A DNA stretch of 64,000 bases from Endozoicomonas sp965232255 (GTDB taxonomy: Bacteria > Pseudomonadota > Gammaproteobacteria > Pseudomonadales > Endozoicomonadaceae). The stretch is from the NCBI GenBank assembly GCA_965232255.1, contig OZ246962.1, positions 2,542,001-2,606,000 of the forward strand. The letters are read 5' to 3'. The notes under the pieces were generated by a model. The model was not told where the DNA came from. It was given only the letters and a program-made list of their open reading frames with translations, and ran no database searches. The stretch's first letter is position 1; each line of letters starts with the position of its first letter. The position numbers and the translations under genes were made by a program. Below, one piece after another: positions 33,013-42,634 of this stretch.

Positions 33013-34425
33013 TTAACCAACCTCCACTGGCTGTCGCCAGCGCTTCATAATATTGGCCAGACGCTTGGCTTTAACGCGCTTGACCTGCATCAGTTGTTGC
33101 GGATCGTGCTGTAAGGCATTGACCACACCCTGCAGACCCAGAGTGTCGATAATCAGTCGGGCCAGGTTACGGCTAACGCCCTTGGCACTGGCCAGCAGCT
33201 CCAGCAGGTGGCTCTCGGTGAGCAGCGAGCTGACGGCGCGAGCTGCACTGATGACTGGTTCAGCTGTTATTTCACTCTCTTCACCGCCGCTGTCAAGCAC
33301 TTCCAGCGCTGCCTGTTCCCGGGCAGAGCGAGGGCGGTAGTTGTCTTGCCGGTTCCACTGTTCGCTGGGCCACTCTTCAACGTGCTTGGGCTCAGTGCTT
33401 AGCAGGGGATAACCGTCGCTGGTGGTGCGCTGGAACAGCTCGCCGGTGTCGGTCTGAATATCGTGGCTACGAGCGAACGTGATATGTCGCATAACCCGTA
33501 AGACAGAAGAAGACATTTTGCCCAGTTCTTCCCAGTTATACAGCGGAATATTGGGGTAGGGCAGACGACCGTGGGTCAACTCTGCCATCAGGTACTGGCC
33601 GATCCAGTCGCGAATATAAGGGAATGCGGCGAAAGCGGTGGCACACTCAAGAATACGAAACTCATTGTCGTGGCTGACGGCAATGTCACAAGCCCAGTAC
33701 TCAGCATTGGCTGCTTTGGAGGCACGCACTGCCAAATCCAGCGCTTCTTTGGGCACACTCATATAGTCCATGCTGCCACCTTGGGAGGTGTTGGTCAGCC
33801 ACTCGCCCTCCGGTGGCCGGCGCCAGAAGGCGCACACCGGCTTATGGCCGATCAGCATCACGCGGATATCGGCCTTCATGGGGACAAAATCCTGCACATA
33901 GATCGGGTAGTAGCGCTTGTTGCCCAGCAGTTCCAATGCCTGGGCTTCACTGTCTACCTTGTGTACGTAGTAGCCACCATAATTGGATGGCCCATAGGAG
34001 CGCTTGATGATTTTCGGGAACGTGGTTTTGGCCAGAAATGCCCGGGCGTCATCCATCTCATAAAAGATGCGGGTTTTGGGCGCCGGCAGCTGGTACTTCT
34101 CGCAGAAGTGGGTGACATTCTCCTTCGACTTGTTGGCAAACTGACTGTCGAGCGACGGCAAGAAGCGCACATGGGGCAATGCCCGGGCGATCTCGCGAAA
34201 TGGCTCGTAGGCCGTGGCTGGAATATTGCCAATTAATACGTCGATCTTCTTGCGTTTCACCTCGTCGATAAACCGCTGGCGGTCATTGCCCCAGTGATAG
34301 ACGACAGTCTCAATTTTATCCGGCCAGCCTTTGAAGTTGGACTTGTCAAAAAAACGCAGCACATGGTCCAGGTAGAGTAATCCCAGTACTGGCCGTTTGC
34401 GCTGGGTGTGGTGATCATTTCTCAT
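33013..34425 (-). CDS. ATP-grasp ligase fused to a C-terminal helix-hairpin-helix domain
   Basis: This 470-residue protein has a RimK/tubulin-ligase-like ATP-grasp region at residues 90-300: KIIKRSYGPSNYGG (phosphate loop), YVQDFVP, and ACDIAVSHDNEFRILECA (metal ligands). ATP-grasp enzymes form acyl-phosphates and make amide bonds. Residues 405-465 (KGVSRNLARLI, then QVKRVKAKRLANIMKRW) look like paired helix-hairpin-helix motifs of the RecD2/RuvA type, normally used for DNA contact. That fusion is odd. The start overlaps the upstream ATP-grasp gene by 11 bases, showing translational coupling. Confidence 0.85.
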   Translation of the reverse strand: MRNDHHTQRKRPVLGLLYLDHVLRFFDKSNFKGWPDKIETVVYHWGNDRQRFIDEVKRKKIDVLIGNIPATAYEPFREIARALPHVRFLPSLDSQFANKSKENVTHFCEKYQLPAPKTRIFYEMDDARAFLAKTTFPKIIKRSYGPSNYGGYYVHKVDSEAQALELLGNKRYYPIYVQDFVPMKADIRVMLIGHKPVCAFWRRPPEGEWLTNTSQGGSMDYMSVPKEALDLAVRASKAANAEYWACDIAVSHDNEFRILECATAFAAFPYIRDWIGQYLMAELTHGRLPYPNIPLYNWEELGKMSSSVLRVMRHITFARSHDIQTDTGELFQRTTSDGYPLLSTEPKHVEEWPSEQWNRQDNYRPRSAREQAALEVLDSGGEESEITAEPVISAARAVSSLLTESHLLELLASAKGVSRNLARLIIDTLGLQGVVNALQHDPQQLMQVKRVKAKRLANIMKRWRQPVEVG

Positions 34426-35386
34426 GTTCGGTTTGCCCTTGTACTACTGGCTCGCGGGAATGGGATGTTCCCAGCAACTGCTTGACGGTCACCTTGCGCT
34501 CGATCAAATCGACGATTTTGCTGATCTTCTTATCGTTGAAGTCGATGCCAAACGCTTCCTGATCGGGCGTGGCGAAAGCTGGAATACCGTTGACTTCAAG
34601 TACTACATACTCTTCGCGCTCGCGGTCATAGATAATGTCCACTCCGGCAATCTCCAGACCAGTAACTGCCGCTGCCTTCAGGGCCAGGGCGACGACTTCG
34701 TCATTGGCTTCACGCAGAATAACGCTGCCACCGCTACTGATATTGGTTTTCCAGTCGTGCTTGGGTGCCTTGCGGCCATAACAGCCGACAAACTCGCCAT
34801 CGACAATATCAATGCGGTAATCGGTGTGATCGTTGTTGATGTAGCGCTCAATAAAGAAGTGCTGCGATGCCAGCTGATTCATAAACGGCTGTAGCATGCT
34901 CAGCGAGTTCTCATTCTCAAGACGAACAATTCCGGTGCCACCCCAGCCATTAGTTGGCTTGTAGACTGCGCGGCCACCCCATGCCGCCATACTGGTGCGC
35001 AGCTGTTCCAGATTGTTGTGGTGGCACAGGCAGTAATCCGGCGTATAAATGCCGGCACGCTGTAAGAGATGCGTCGTCTTGAATTTGTCTTCCGTCAGGG
35101 CAAATGCCTGGTAGTTATTGATAATGGGAATCAGCCGGTCAAGCAGCTCATAGAGATAGACCTGATATTCACTCTGCTGACCAGCGTTGTAGGTATAAAA
35201 CAGGTCCAGGTCTTCCATTACCACGCCATTACACACCACCGAACCGTTATGGGCCATGGCGTAGCCCAGGTCCAGGCCAGTGATGGCCTTAATATCTCGT
35301 TCCCGCAGTTGTTCCACGAGTTTGCGCTGAATGGTATCGCCACCACCATTTTGGTACATCCAGATCCCAACGGTGTGTTTCGACAT
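34415..35386 (-). CDS. RimK-like ATP-grasp ligase
   Basis: This 323-residue protein begins with a pre-ATP-grasp Rossmann part (VGIWMYQNGGGDT), then an ATP-grasp core with AVYKPTNGWGGTGI (phosphate loop), FFIERYIN, YRIDIVDGEFVG and GVDIIYDREREEYVVLEVNGIPAF, the DxxxxxxxxxxLEVN metal site. It resembles RimK, lysine-biosynthesis LysX and peptide ligases of natural product clusters. The Shine-Dalgarno is aggGGGttcatc. It is first in an apparent operon with the second ATP-grasp gene and the M14 peptidase. The substrate cannot be predicted. Confidence 0.88.
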   Translation of the reverse strand: MSKHTVGIWMYQNGGGDTIQRKLVEQLRERDIKAITGLDLGYAMAHNGSVVCNGVVMEDLDLFYTYNAGQQSEYQVYLYELLDRLIPIINNYQAFALTEDKFKTTHLLQRAGIYTPDYCLCHHNNLEQLRTSMAAWGGRAVYKPTNGWGGTGIVRLENENSLSMLQPFMNQLASQHFFIERYINNDHTDYRIDIVDGEFVGCYGRKAPKHDWKTNISSGGSVILREANDEVVALALKAAAVTGLEIAGVDIIYDREREEYVVLEVNGIPAFATPDQEAFGIDFNDKKISKIVDLIERKVTVKQLLGTSHSREPVVQGQTEHEK

Positions 35387-35691
35387 GATGAACCCCCTGA
35401 AATTTTGCTCAGTCGCTTTGTTTAATTTGTTGTAACGAGTGCAAACGCAGTCAGCTCATGGAGCTGGCTATACCGCCACCAGTTTATGGCTGACCGAAGA
35501 TCGCTAAGAGGGATAGGCGTTGTCGGTCGCTTTTATCGTGTTTGCCGTGGCGCACGACAAATATACTTATACGACCATGACTTGTTAATAATATTGACGG
35601 TATTTTGCTCTGGATGTGATCTGAGTCAATTCCTGAAAGTTCATCAGCCATAGAATAGGCCAGCAAAACCATAAACAGATGTCTTACCACA
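35387..35691. other. Divergent promoter region between the ATP-grasp operon and M20 gene
   Basis: No gene is seen in 305 bases. The sequence becomes A+T-rich toward the M20 start, for example aaatatacttatacgacc at about 35560-35577. Promoters for both directions must be here. Confidence 0.5.
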
Positions 35692-36789
35692 ATGAAGAAA
35701 AATACCGTGGACTATAAAGAGCTCTCTACCCTGATTGAAATCAACAGCTACACCGGCAACAAAGCTGGCATCGATGCCTGTGGCCAGCTGGTGGCTCAAT
35801 GGATGGCAGCGCTGGGCTACCAGACGCAACGGCACAGTCGGGAAACTTTAGGCGACCATCTGCACTTTTGCGCGCCCAAAGCGCCTGGCAAAAAAATCCT
35901 GTTGCTCGGGCATCTCGATACTGTCTTTCCTGAAGGTGAATTTACCGACTTTCGCGAGGACGATCAGTGGATTTACGGCCCGGGCGTGTGTGACATGAAA
36001 GGCGGCATTTACGTCGCTCTTTGCGCCCTGCGCACAATTCACCGTGAACGTGGCGGAATCCATAATATTGATATGTTGCTGGTCAGCGATGAGGAAACGG
36101 GCAGCGATGACAGTAAGTTGGTCACCAGCAGAGTTGCCGAACAGTACGACGCTTGCCTGGTATTTGAGGCAGCAGGCAAAAATAATGAAGTGGTCACAGC
36201 CCGTAAAGGGGTAGGTACCATTTATCTGGAGCTGACCGGCAAAGCTGCCCACGCTGGCAACAATTACCACCTTGGTTGCAATGCCAATCTGGCCGCAGCT
36301 CACTTGCTGATTGCCCTGACCGCGCTTACCGACCTGGAACAGGGAACCACCGTCAATGTGGGGCAAATCAACGGCGGCATCGGTGCCAATACCATTTCAC
36401 CAAGTGCCCGACTGGCAGTGGAATTCCGCTTTACCTGCGCCTCGGAGCGTGATCGTCTGATGTCGTCTATCGACCAGATCATCAGCCAACCCATGGTGGA
36501 GGGCGTAACCATCACCATGACCGGTGGTCTACAACGGGACGTAATGACCGCCAGCGAGCCTCAGCAAGCGCTGCTTGATGAGATTGCAGCCATTCTTGGT
36601 TACCGGCTGCCCACCGAACAACGCGGCGGCGTCAGCGATGCCAATACCATCTCCGCGGCAGGTGTTCCCACTCTGGACGGTTTCGGGCCTTTTGGTGACG
36701 GCGACCATACCCATCATGAGCGTGCCAGCAAGGCCAGCTTTGCTCAGCGTATTGAGCAGGTAACCGGAATTTTGCGGCATTTTCAGTAG
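35692..36789 (+). CDS. M20-family metallopeptidase, glutamate carboxypeptidase (CPG2)-like
   Basis: This 365-residue cytoplasmic protein has zinc ligands in LGHLDTVFP (His/Asp), GPGVCDMKGG (bridging Asp), VSDEETGS (catalytic Glu-Glu), and a final His in DGDHTHHE. A lid/dimerisation domain (KAAHAG onward) splits the catalytic domain, as in CPG2 and ArgE/DapE-type enzymes. It cleaves C-terminal residues, often glutamate, or acyl groups from amino acids. Placed divergently next to two ATP-grasp ligases and an M14 peptidase, it may belong to the same peptide-metabolite pathway. Confidence 0.9.
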   Translation: MKKNTVDYKELSTLIEINSYTGNKAGIDACGQLVAQWMAALGYQTQRHSRETLGDHLHFCAPKAPGKKILLLGHLDTVFPEGEFTDFREDDQWIYGPGVCDMKGGIYVALCALRTIHRERGGIHNIDMLLVSDEETGSDDSKLVTSRVAEQYDACLVFEAAGKNNEVVTARKGVGTIYLELTGKAAHAGNNYHLGCNANLAAAHLLIALTALTDLEQGTTVNVGQINGGIGANTISPSARLAVEFRFTCASERDRLMSSIDQIISQPMVEGVTITMTGGLQRDVMTASEPQQALLDEIAAILGYRLPTEQRGGVSDANTISAAGVPTLDGFGPFGDGDHTHHERASKASFAQRIEQVTGILRHFQ

Positions 36790-36806
36790 TGGGTAGGGAA
36801 TAGGGT

Positions 36807-36827
36807 GGCAGCCCCAGTGGGCTGCTA
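36807..36827 (+). terminator. Hairpin after the M20 gene
   Basis: Stem gcagccc (36808-36814) / gggctgc (36819-36825) with loop cagt, extendable by outer pairs. No T-run follows, so termination is only possible. Confidence 0.4.
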
Positions 36828-37063
36828 CTGCTCTATCTCAATGTGCTCACAATTAACCGCCTCCCAATAATCCCCAAATTGCGCTGAGCTGAAGCACTAA
36901 ATCCCACCCAGGCCAATATTTTCCCAAGCACTGATTTCTGCAAAGAGGAAATATTTGAATCAGAGAAGGTGGGGGACTATAAGGTATCCGCTGATTTTTG
37001 CATCACGGTTTGCAGAAGAAACCGAAGTATGAACATAGTATGACCGTAGTGGAGAACTATCTA

Positions 37064-40000
37064 ATGCTTGCGCCGTGTCCCACACCGCTTTCAGCCACGA
37101 CCAGCCATGCCGGGTTTGTTCCGTCGCCAACATCGCCCCCGAATGCTACATCGGGCGGATTTGCCGTCAGCGTTCGATCGGGGGTCACTTCTTTTCTCGC
37201 ATCTCTTTCACCCCGTTATGTCCCGGAACATCTGCACCATTCAGCTACGAGTGCTCAGTCGCCAACACAGAATACCGTTGCCGTGGATTCGGGCAATCGG
37301 GGCTGGACAAGCTCGATGACGAACCTCGTCAGGCAAGTCGGATTAGCCAGCAAGATCGCGTCCTGCTGGCTTCCTCCTGTCAAGGTGGTGAGTGACACAG
37401 TAACAACGCTTTGCTCTTCGCTTACTTTGGCTCATGACTGCGGCAAGCAGATTCTGGAGCGCCGGGAACAGTCTGCGGTTGCTAAGAAGACCGGGCAGCA
37501 ATCAACAGTGCCCGGCAATCTCACGGTAAATGGCAACACCATTTCCGGCTCCGCTGTAGCCACTGGGGCGCTGATTATCATGGATCGGTTCGCAGCGGCG
37601 GCTGCTGTTCCGGCACCAGGAGAACCAGGCTCGGCCCATGCCCCGATACCAATAAGCAATAGCGCAACACTGGACAAAATTGGTCAGCCAGGTTATCCCC
37701 TGGACGCTTACTACCAACAGACCGAAAGCTTCAGCCATAACAGCAGTGTGTCCATCGGTGACGAAAAGACGTCGTTCCGGGGACACTATAACGGCAATTG
37801 CCACACCATTAGTGACTTGCAGAGTTGTTTGTTCAATCGGTTGGGACGATATGCCGAAGTGCGTGACTTACGTGTGGCCAATGCCACCATCAACAATAGC
37901 GATCGATCCACGGCGGCATTGGCTTGTGACATGGAAGCAAAATCCACGGTTCGTGATGTCCGGATTGAGAATGTCAACATCAATAATGCCCGGAGAAATT
38001 GCAGTGCTTATGAACCGTGTTATGCCGGTATCATTACCGGGCGACAGCACACAGGAAGCCGGATAGCAGGGGTTGAGGTACACGATAGTTCAGTCACAAC
38101 AATTGGCCAGCACTCTCATGCCGCTATTGGTGTCGCTGGAGTGGGAGGCCAGGTTCAGGGACTGACGGTAACCGACAGTCAGGTAAAAACCATCGGCTTA
38201 CGAGTGCGTGCCGCGATTGGCGGTGGCGAGGTGTACGGCGAAGTACAGGATCTTTCTGTCTCGGGGAGCACGGTGAGCTGTGATGGGCGGCAGGCAAGTG
38301 CCGGTATCGGGGGGGGAGTGGTGCTCGGCCACATCAACAAGCTGACCGTTGTGAAGAGCCAGGTCGAGACTTCGGGGCAAGGTTCATATGCGGGCATTGG
38401 TGCGGGCCGGCTTGGCAGTTTCTCCGGACCCCGCGAATCAACTGAGGCTGAACGCAGTGCTGTCGACGGCCTGGTGGCCGTAGACAGCCATGTGAGAGCA
38501 GAAGGCGGCAATGACAATGCCGGTATTGGCGCAGGCCGGGTGCATGATCAGCTCAGGAGCACTACTGCGATTAACTGTTCAGTTGCAGCAGTTGGTGGCG
38601 GTGGATTGGTTGGCATTGGCGCGGGGGTTAACATGGGCAACGTGGTTGGTACCCGGGCAGTAGACTGTAACTTAACCACTCGCGATGGCACAAATGCTGG
38701 TATCGGAGCCGGTCTGAATCAGGTACTGGTCAATGCCGAGGAAAGCGATACCCGCTCATTGAATAGCCAAGTGAACGGTAGATTGGTTAATTCTGGTGAC
38801 ATTACGCTGCCGGGTTTGTGCCAAAACGCTGATGCTCATCTGGTGACCAGTGACTGTCAGGTGAATTCTGAATCACTTGGCAATAACACCTGGAACTGTT
38901 CAACAACGCCATTAATTCCAGAACGCGGATCTGTTTGGGAGCCGATTCCGGTTAATGGCAGTGGCACTTTCAATGACATTGGCCAGAAGCCGGATTATCC
39001 GGCAAATGCCCACTACTACCAGACCGACAATATTGATGGCTCTAACCTGAGCAGCCATGAAAACCTGGTGTTTTCCGGTCATTATGATGGCCAAGACCAT
39101 ACCATTGATAATCAGGGAGCATGTTTGTTTCAGAACCTTCATGGGGTCGTTGAAAATCTGCACCTGGTGAATGCCCGAATCACCACTGATGGCCAACCCG
39201 CAGCAGTGGTGGCCTGCAACATGGACGAAGCTGGCCAGGTTGACCAAGTGCGGGTAAGCAACTCCAGCGTGGTCATTGATGAAGGGGCTCCGGCTGCGGG
39301 AGGAATTATTGCCGGGATTCAACACAGCGAACAAGACCGAATCGGGTATGTTGAGGTAGACGACTGTACGGTGACAACAGCTGGGGATGATCAGCCAGCC
39401 GGCATTGTCACCGGTGAAATCAGAGGGCACGTTGAGCACGCAACAGTAAAAAGTAGCCACGTCAAAACAACAGGCAGCCGCTCAGTTGCCGGGATTGGCG
39501 GAGGGCAGGTTATTGGCGGCACAATAAGCCACCTCACGTCAATATGCAATGAAGTGGTAACCGAAGGCAGCGAAGCCTCAGCCGGTATTGGCGTTGGTGA
39601 GGTCCAGTTGCAGGGGACGATTGGTCCTGTGACGGCGATGAACAGCTCTGTGGTTACCGGGGGGGATAATGCCGATGCCGGCGTGGGTGTCGGCCACATG
39701 CTCCCGGTTTTGGGCGAGCTACGTAATCTCAATGCGTTGCACTGCCGGGCATCGGCGACAGGCAGCAGGGCCGATGCCGGAATAGGCGTCGGTAGTATTT
39801 CTGCCACACCCATTGGAGAGGATACCAGGTTGAATGGTCTGACGGCAGTGGACAGCCAGGCATTTGCATTCGGTAGAGAGGGTCGTGCCGACGTTGCTGT
39901 TGGGCATGCGACGATGCCGGATACTGTCAAGTACAGCGATATCAAAACGTTAAATGCCCAGATTAATGATCAGACCTTCAGTGATGTCAATACCACTGCT

Positions 40001-40297
40001 AACACAACGTTCTGCGCCTCTGCCGACCAAGGGTTTGTCAGTGCAGATTGCCAGGCTAATCCGGCATTATCCGAAACGTGCCCACTGCCGCCAATCACAT
40101 GGGGCGCTCCGGGCATGGTAGCGACCCTGATATCGCCAACATCCACGGGGCTGAGTGCCGCGGCAATAGCAGGTATTACCATCGGTACAGTCGCTGGTGT
40201 TGCCCTGGGCGGTATCGCTGCGCTGGGCGCCTATCGCTATTATCAGCGACAAGAAGATCGAGACTCACGCTTGCCGTTGCATTCTCTGGAGGATTGA
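37064..40297 (+). CDS. Large duplicated beta-helix (GLUG-like) protein with C-terminal membrane anchor
   Basis: This 1077-residue protein starts at ATG 37064, chosen because GGAG lies 9 bases upstream; the frame is open from 36998. Two related modules start at about 37.67 and 38.97 kb. Each opens with an IGQ-x-YP-x-A-YYQT motif and G-H-Y-x-G-x-x-H-T-I, then has many turns of the type AGIGxGxVxGxVxxLTVxxSxVxTxG, recalling GLUG repeats and a right-handed beta-helix. The C-terminus has one glycine-rich transmembrane helix (AAAIAGITIGTVAGVALGG) followed by a charged tail. No Sec signal is seen at the N-terminus, so insertion into the cell's own or a host membrane is open. Adhesin and effector are both possible. 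Confidence 0.8.
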   Translation: MLAPCPTPLSATTSHAGFVPSPTSPPNATSGGFAVSVRSGVTSFLASLSPRYVPEHLHHSATSAQSPTQNTVAVDSGNRGWTSSMTNLVRQVGLASKIASCWLPPVKVVSDTVTTLCSSLTLAHDCGKQILERREQSAVAKKTGQQSTVPGNLTVNGNTISGSAVATGALIIMDRFAAAAAVPAPGEPGSAHAPIPISNSATLDKIGQPGYPLDAYYQQTESFSHNSSVSIGDEKTSFRGHYNGNCHTISDLQSCLFNRLGRYAEVRDLRVANATINNSDRSTAALACDMEAKSTVRDVRIENVNINNARRNCSAYEPCYAGIITGRQHTGSRIAGVEVHDSSVTTIGQHSHAAIGVAGVGGQVQGLTVTDSQVKTIGLRVRAAIGGGEVYGEVQDLSVSGSTVSCDGRQASAGIGGGVVLGHINKLTVVKSQVETSGQGSYAGIGAGRLGSFSGPRESTEAERSAVDGLVAVDSHVRAEGGNDNAGIGAGRVHDQLRSTTAINCSVAAVGGGGLVGIGAGVNMGNVVGTRAVDCNLTTRDGTNAGIGAGLNQVLVNAEESDTRSLNSQVNGRLVNSGDITLPGLCQNADAHLVTSDCQVNSESLGNNTWNCSTTPLIPERGSVWEPIPVNGSGTFNDIGQKPDYPANAHYYQTDNIDGSNLSSHENLVFSGHYDGQDHTIDNQGACLFQNLHGVVENLHLVNARITTDGQPAAVVACNMDEAGQVDQVRVSNSSVVIDEGAPAAGGIIAGIQHSEQDRIGYVEVDDCTVTTAGDDQPAGIVTGEIRGHVEHATVKSSHVKTTGSRSVAGIGGGQVIGGTISHLTSICNEVVTEGSEASAGIGVGEVQLQGTIGPVTAMNSSVVTGGDNADAGVGVGHMLPVLGELRNLNALHCRASATGSRADAGIGVGSISATPIGEDTRLNGLTAVDSQAFAFGREGRADVAVGHATMPDTVKYSDIKTLNAQINDQTFSDVNTTANTTFCASADQGFVSADCQANPALSETCPLPPITWGAPGMVATLISPTSTGLSAAAIAGITIGTVAGVALGGIAALGAYRYYQRQEDRDSRLPLHSLED

Positions 40298-40552
40298 GCG
40301 GAAAGTGAGCTGGAGCTGCACCTGCTGCCGTGCATCGTAGGACGAAATGCAGGCTCCCAACAGACTAGACGAATGACCGGAAGGTACCCGGTCACTGCCA
40401 ATGGAGGCTAGCGTAAATCCGGGTTATTCCGGTGGGTGCCTGAGAAAGCAGTTGCTACGCCTTTATGCCTGCGGATGCGGTAGGGCAGCGAGTGTCGCAT
40501 GAGTGTCACATGGTAGTATGAATCTGCCTACCACGATCCCTGTGGTAAATGA

Positions 40553-41401
40553 CTACTTGAGAGCCTCGTCAATATCTTTTGCATCGTGGCGCTCAGCCAA
40601 ATGCGCAGAAGAATTTCCCCACGTGCAGTTAACAATCCGTCCTCTCTGGACTGCCGGACGCTCATCAATGGCTTTGGCCCAGCGCTGGAGATTGTGATAA
40701 CTGGCAACATCGAGAAACTCTGCCGCCCCATAAAGACGCCCGAGCACCAGGTTGCCATACCAGGGCCAGATGGCGATATCGGCAATACTGTACTCTTCAC
40801 CGGCAATATAAGGTTTGTCAGCCAGCTGCTTGTCCAGGACATCCAGTTGTCGTTTGGCTTCCATGGCAAAACGGTTGATGGGGTATTCGAATTTTTCCGG
40901 CGCGAAGGCGTAGAAATGCCCGAAACCGCCGCCCAGGAAGGGAGCCGAACCTTGCAGCCAAAACAGCCAGTTCATTACCGGAGCGCGCAGTACCGGTTTT
41001 GTAGGCAGAAACCGATCGAATTTTTCCGCCAGATAGAACAGGATTGACCCTGACTCAAACAGTTTGATAGGGGGATTATTAGAGTAATCCACCATGGCGG
41101 GAATCTTGGAGTTGGGGTTGATGTCAACAAACCCGCTGGAAAACTGATCTCCCTCGCTAATCCGGATCAGGTGAGCATCATACTCCGCGCCTGTGTCCCC
41201 GGCAGCTAGCAGCTCTTCGAGCATGATGGTTACTTTCTGGCCGTTGGGTGTCGCCATGGAGTACAGCTGTAGCGGGTGTTGCCCGCGTGGCAGTGTGTGC
41301 TCATGGGTTGCACCGGAAACAGGCCGGTTAGTATTGGCCCATTGGCCACCATTGGCGGCATCGTATGTCCATACTTTTGGAGGAATATATTGACTAACCA
41401 T
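40553..41401 (-). CDS. yghU: Glutathione S-transferase family disulfide oxidoreductase, YghU-like
   Basis: This 282-residue protein has the long YghU-type N-terminus (YIPPKVWTYDAANGGQWANTNRP), then a thioredoxin-like domain with TPNGQKVTIMLEEL and ESGSILFYLAE, and an all-helical C-terminal domain with SIADIAIWPW. E. coli YghU is a glutathione-dependent disulfide-bond reductase of about 288 residues. The start is supported by AAGGAGtgaccaATG. A second GST gene follows upstream on the same strand. Confidence 0.93.
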   Translation of the reverse strand: MVSQYIPPKVWTYDAANGGQWANTNRPVSGATHEHTLPRGQHPLQLYSMATPNGQKVTIMLEELLAAGDTGAEYDAHLIRISEGDQFSSGFVDINPNSKIPAMVDYSNNPPIKLFESGSILFYLAEKFDRFLPTKPVLRAPVMNWLFWLQGSAPFLGGGFGHFYAFAPEKFEYPINRFAMEAKRQLDVLDKQLADKPYIAGEEYSIADIAIWPWYGNLVLGRLYGAAEFLDVASYHNLQRWAKAIDERPAVQRGRIVNCTWGNSSAHLAERHDAKDIDEALK

Positions 41402-41435
41402 TGGTCACTCCTTGAGTTAACCAGCAGATTAATGA

Positions 41436-42110
41436 TTATTGCGCGTAGTTCTGTGGGAAGAGTGAACGTAGCGCTATGTCGTCCATTTCGGACTTAAAGT
41501 CAATGTAGGCAGCTATTTGCCGTACTCTTGTCACTGCGGCGAGGCTATTGACTGAAGCAAACCAGCGTTCAATGTTTGGATACGGGCTCAGCGCCTCGTC
41601 GCCGAGAACCCGTGGTGCTTTATCGATCCAGCCCCAGGCAGAAATATCAACGATAGTCAGCTCTTTACCAACAATATAATCACGTCCGGCCAGATGAGTA
41701 TCAAGCACCTTGTAGTGACGCTGGGCTTCACGCAGATAACGATTAATGGCGTATGGTAATTTTTCCGGTGCTCCAAGGCGAAAATGAACCGATTGACCTG
41801 AGAAAGGTCCCAGCCCTGTGCCGACAAACATCAGCCAGGACAACAATTCACCTCTATCCTCCGGGTAACCAGCAAAGTAGCCATATTTTTCCGCCAAATA
41901 AAGCAAAATAGCAGTGGAGTCAAACACTCTAACTCCGTCGTCTACAATGGCCGGAGTTTTGCCATTTGGATTGATCGCCAGGAATTGCGGCGTGTGTTGT
42001 TCCCCTTTGTACGTATCCACCGGAATCAGTTCATAAGGCAGGCCAGACGCTTCCAGGTAGAGGGCAACCTTCATAGGGTTTGGCGTAGCGTGAAAATAGA
42101 ACTTAATCAT
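41436..42110 (-). CDS. Glutathione S-transferase
   Basis: This 224-residue canonical GST has thioredoxin-fold domain MIKFYFHATPNPMKVALYLEA, the GSH-binding DSTAILLYLAE and a helical domain with LTIVDISAWGW. ATG 42110 is chosen because the GST fold begins there; the frame is open 51 codons further up without similarity. It is adjacent to the yghU-like gene, and the two may be co-transcribed, perhaps for detoxification of electrophiles. Confidence 0.9.
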   Translation of the reverse strand: MIKFYFHATPNPMKVALYLEASGLPYELIPVDTYKGEQHTPQFLAINPNGKTPAIVDDGVRVFDSTAILLYLAEKYGYFAGYPEDRGELLSWLMFVGTGLGPFSGQSVHFRLGAPEKLPYAINRYLREAQRHYKVLDTHLAGRDYIVGKELTIVDISAWGWIDKAPRVLGDEALSPYPNIERWFASVNSLAAVTRVRQIAAYIDFKSEMDDIALRSLFPQNYAQ

Positions 42111-42634
42111 AATGGTGATTCTTTGTGTCAGAGAAGAAAAGAGGCTGTAACCTGAACAAACGCCCACGCAATAGCCTGTTTTGACAGAATTGACTTTCAG
42201 AGAAGCTGGCAAACTACTTGGGGCTATGAACCGCCTGAAGCAGCAAAAGTCTTTGGAAGTCATTTGTCATGGTACGCAGGAATCTGGTCGTAGCGGATCG
42301 GGAGAAACCGCGAAAACAGTTCGGCCTGCGCGACGACCCTATGACAGAAAATCTGACCGTATTGCGGTGACAACTTTGTTGATAAACACCGTTGACAAAC
42401 ACCGCTATGCTGCCACAAGGGTAAACACTGAAATAACAATTCTGAACTTTTAGAAAGTTTTAAAGTCCAAATTGTTCGGAGACAGTGTTTGATTCAAGAG
42501 TTTTTTGTGATTGAGTCTTTTCGTGATTGAGAGTCTTTTCGTGATTGAAAGTCTTTTTGTGGCTGAAAGTTTTTTTGTGGGCGACAGTCCGAGTGTTTTC
42601 AACACTGCGGGATTTTTAAATTAAGGAAAACAGT
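42111..42634. other. Gap with a four-unit tandem repeat
   Basis: No gene is supported. The right half contains a short tandem repeat (42507-42576) immediately upstream of an orphan gene, then the ribosome site ttaaggaaaacagt. Confidence 0.55.
42507..42576. repeat. Imperfect 16-18 bp tandem repeat, four units
   Basis: The units are gtgattgagtcttttc, gtgattgagagtcttttc, gtgattgaaagtcttttt and gtggctgaaagttttttt. The array ends 58 bases before the next gene and could tune its promoter or leader. Confidence 0.85.

Noticed and set aside
42507..42576. Tandem units as a CRISPR array
   Set aside because: Units are adjacent with no spacers and are too short; no cas genes are seen.
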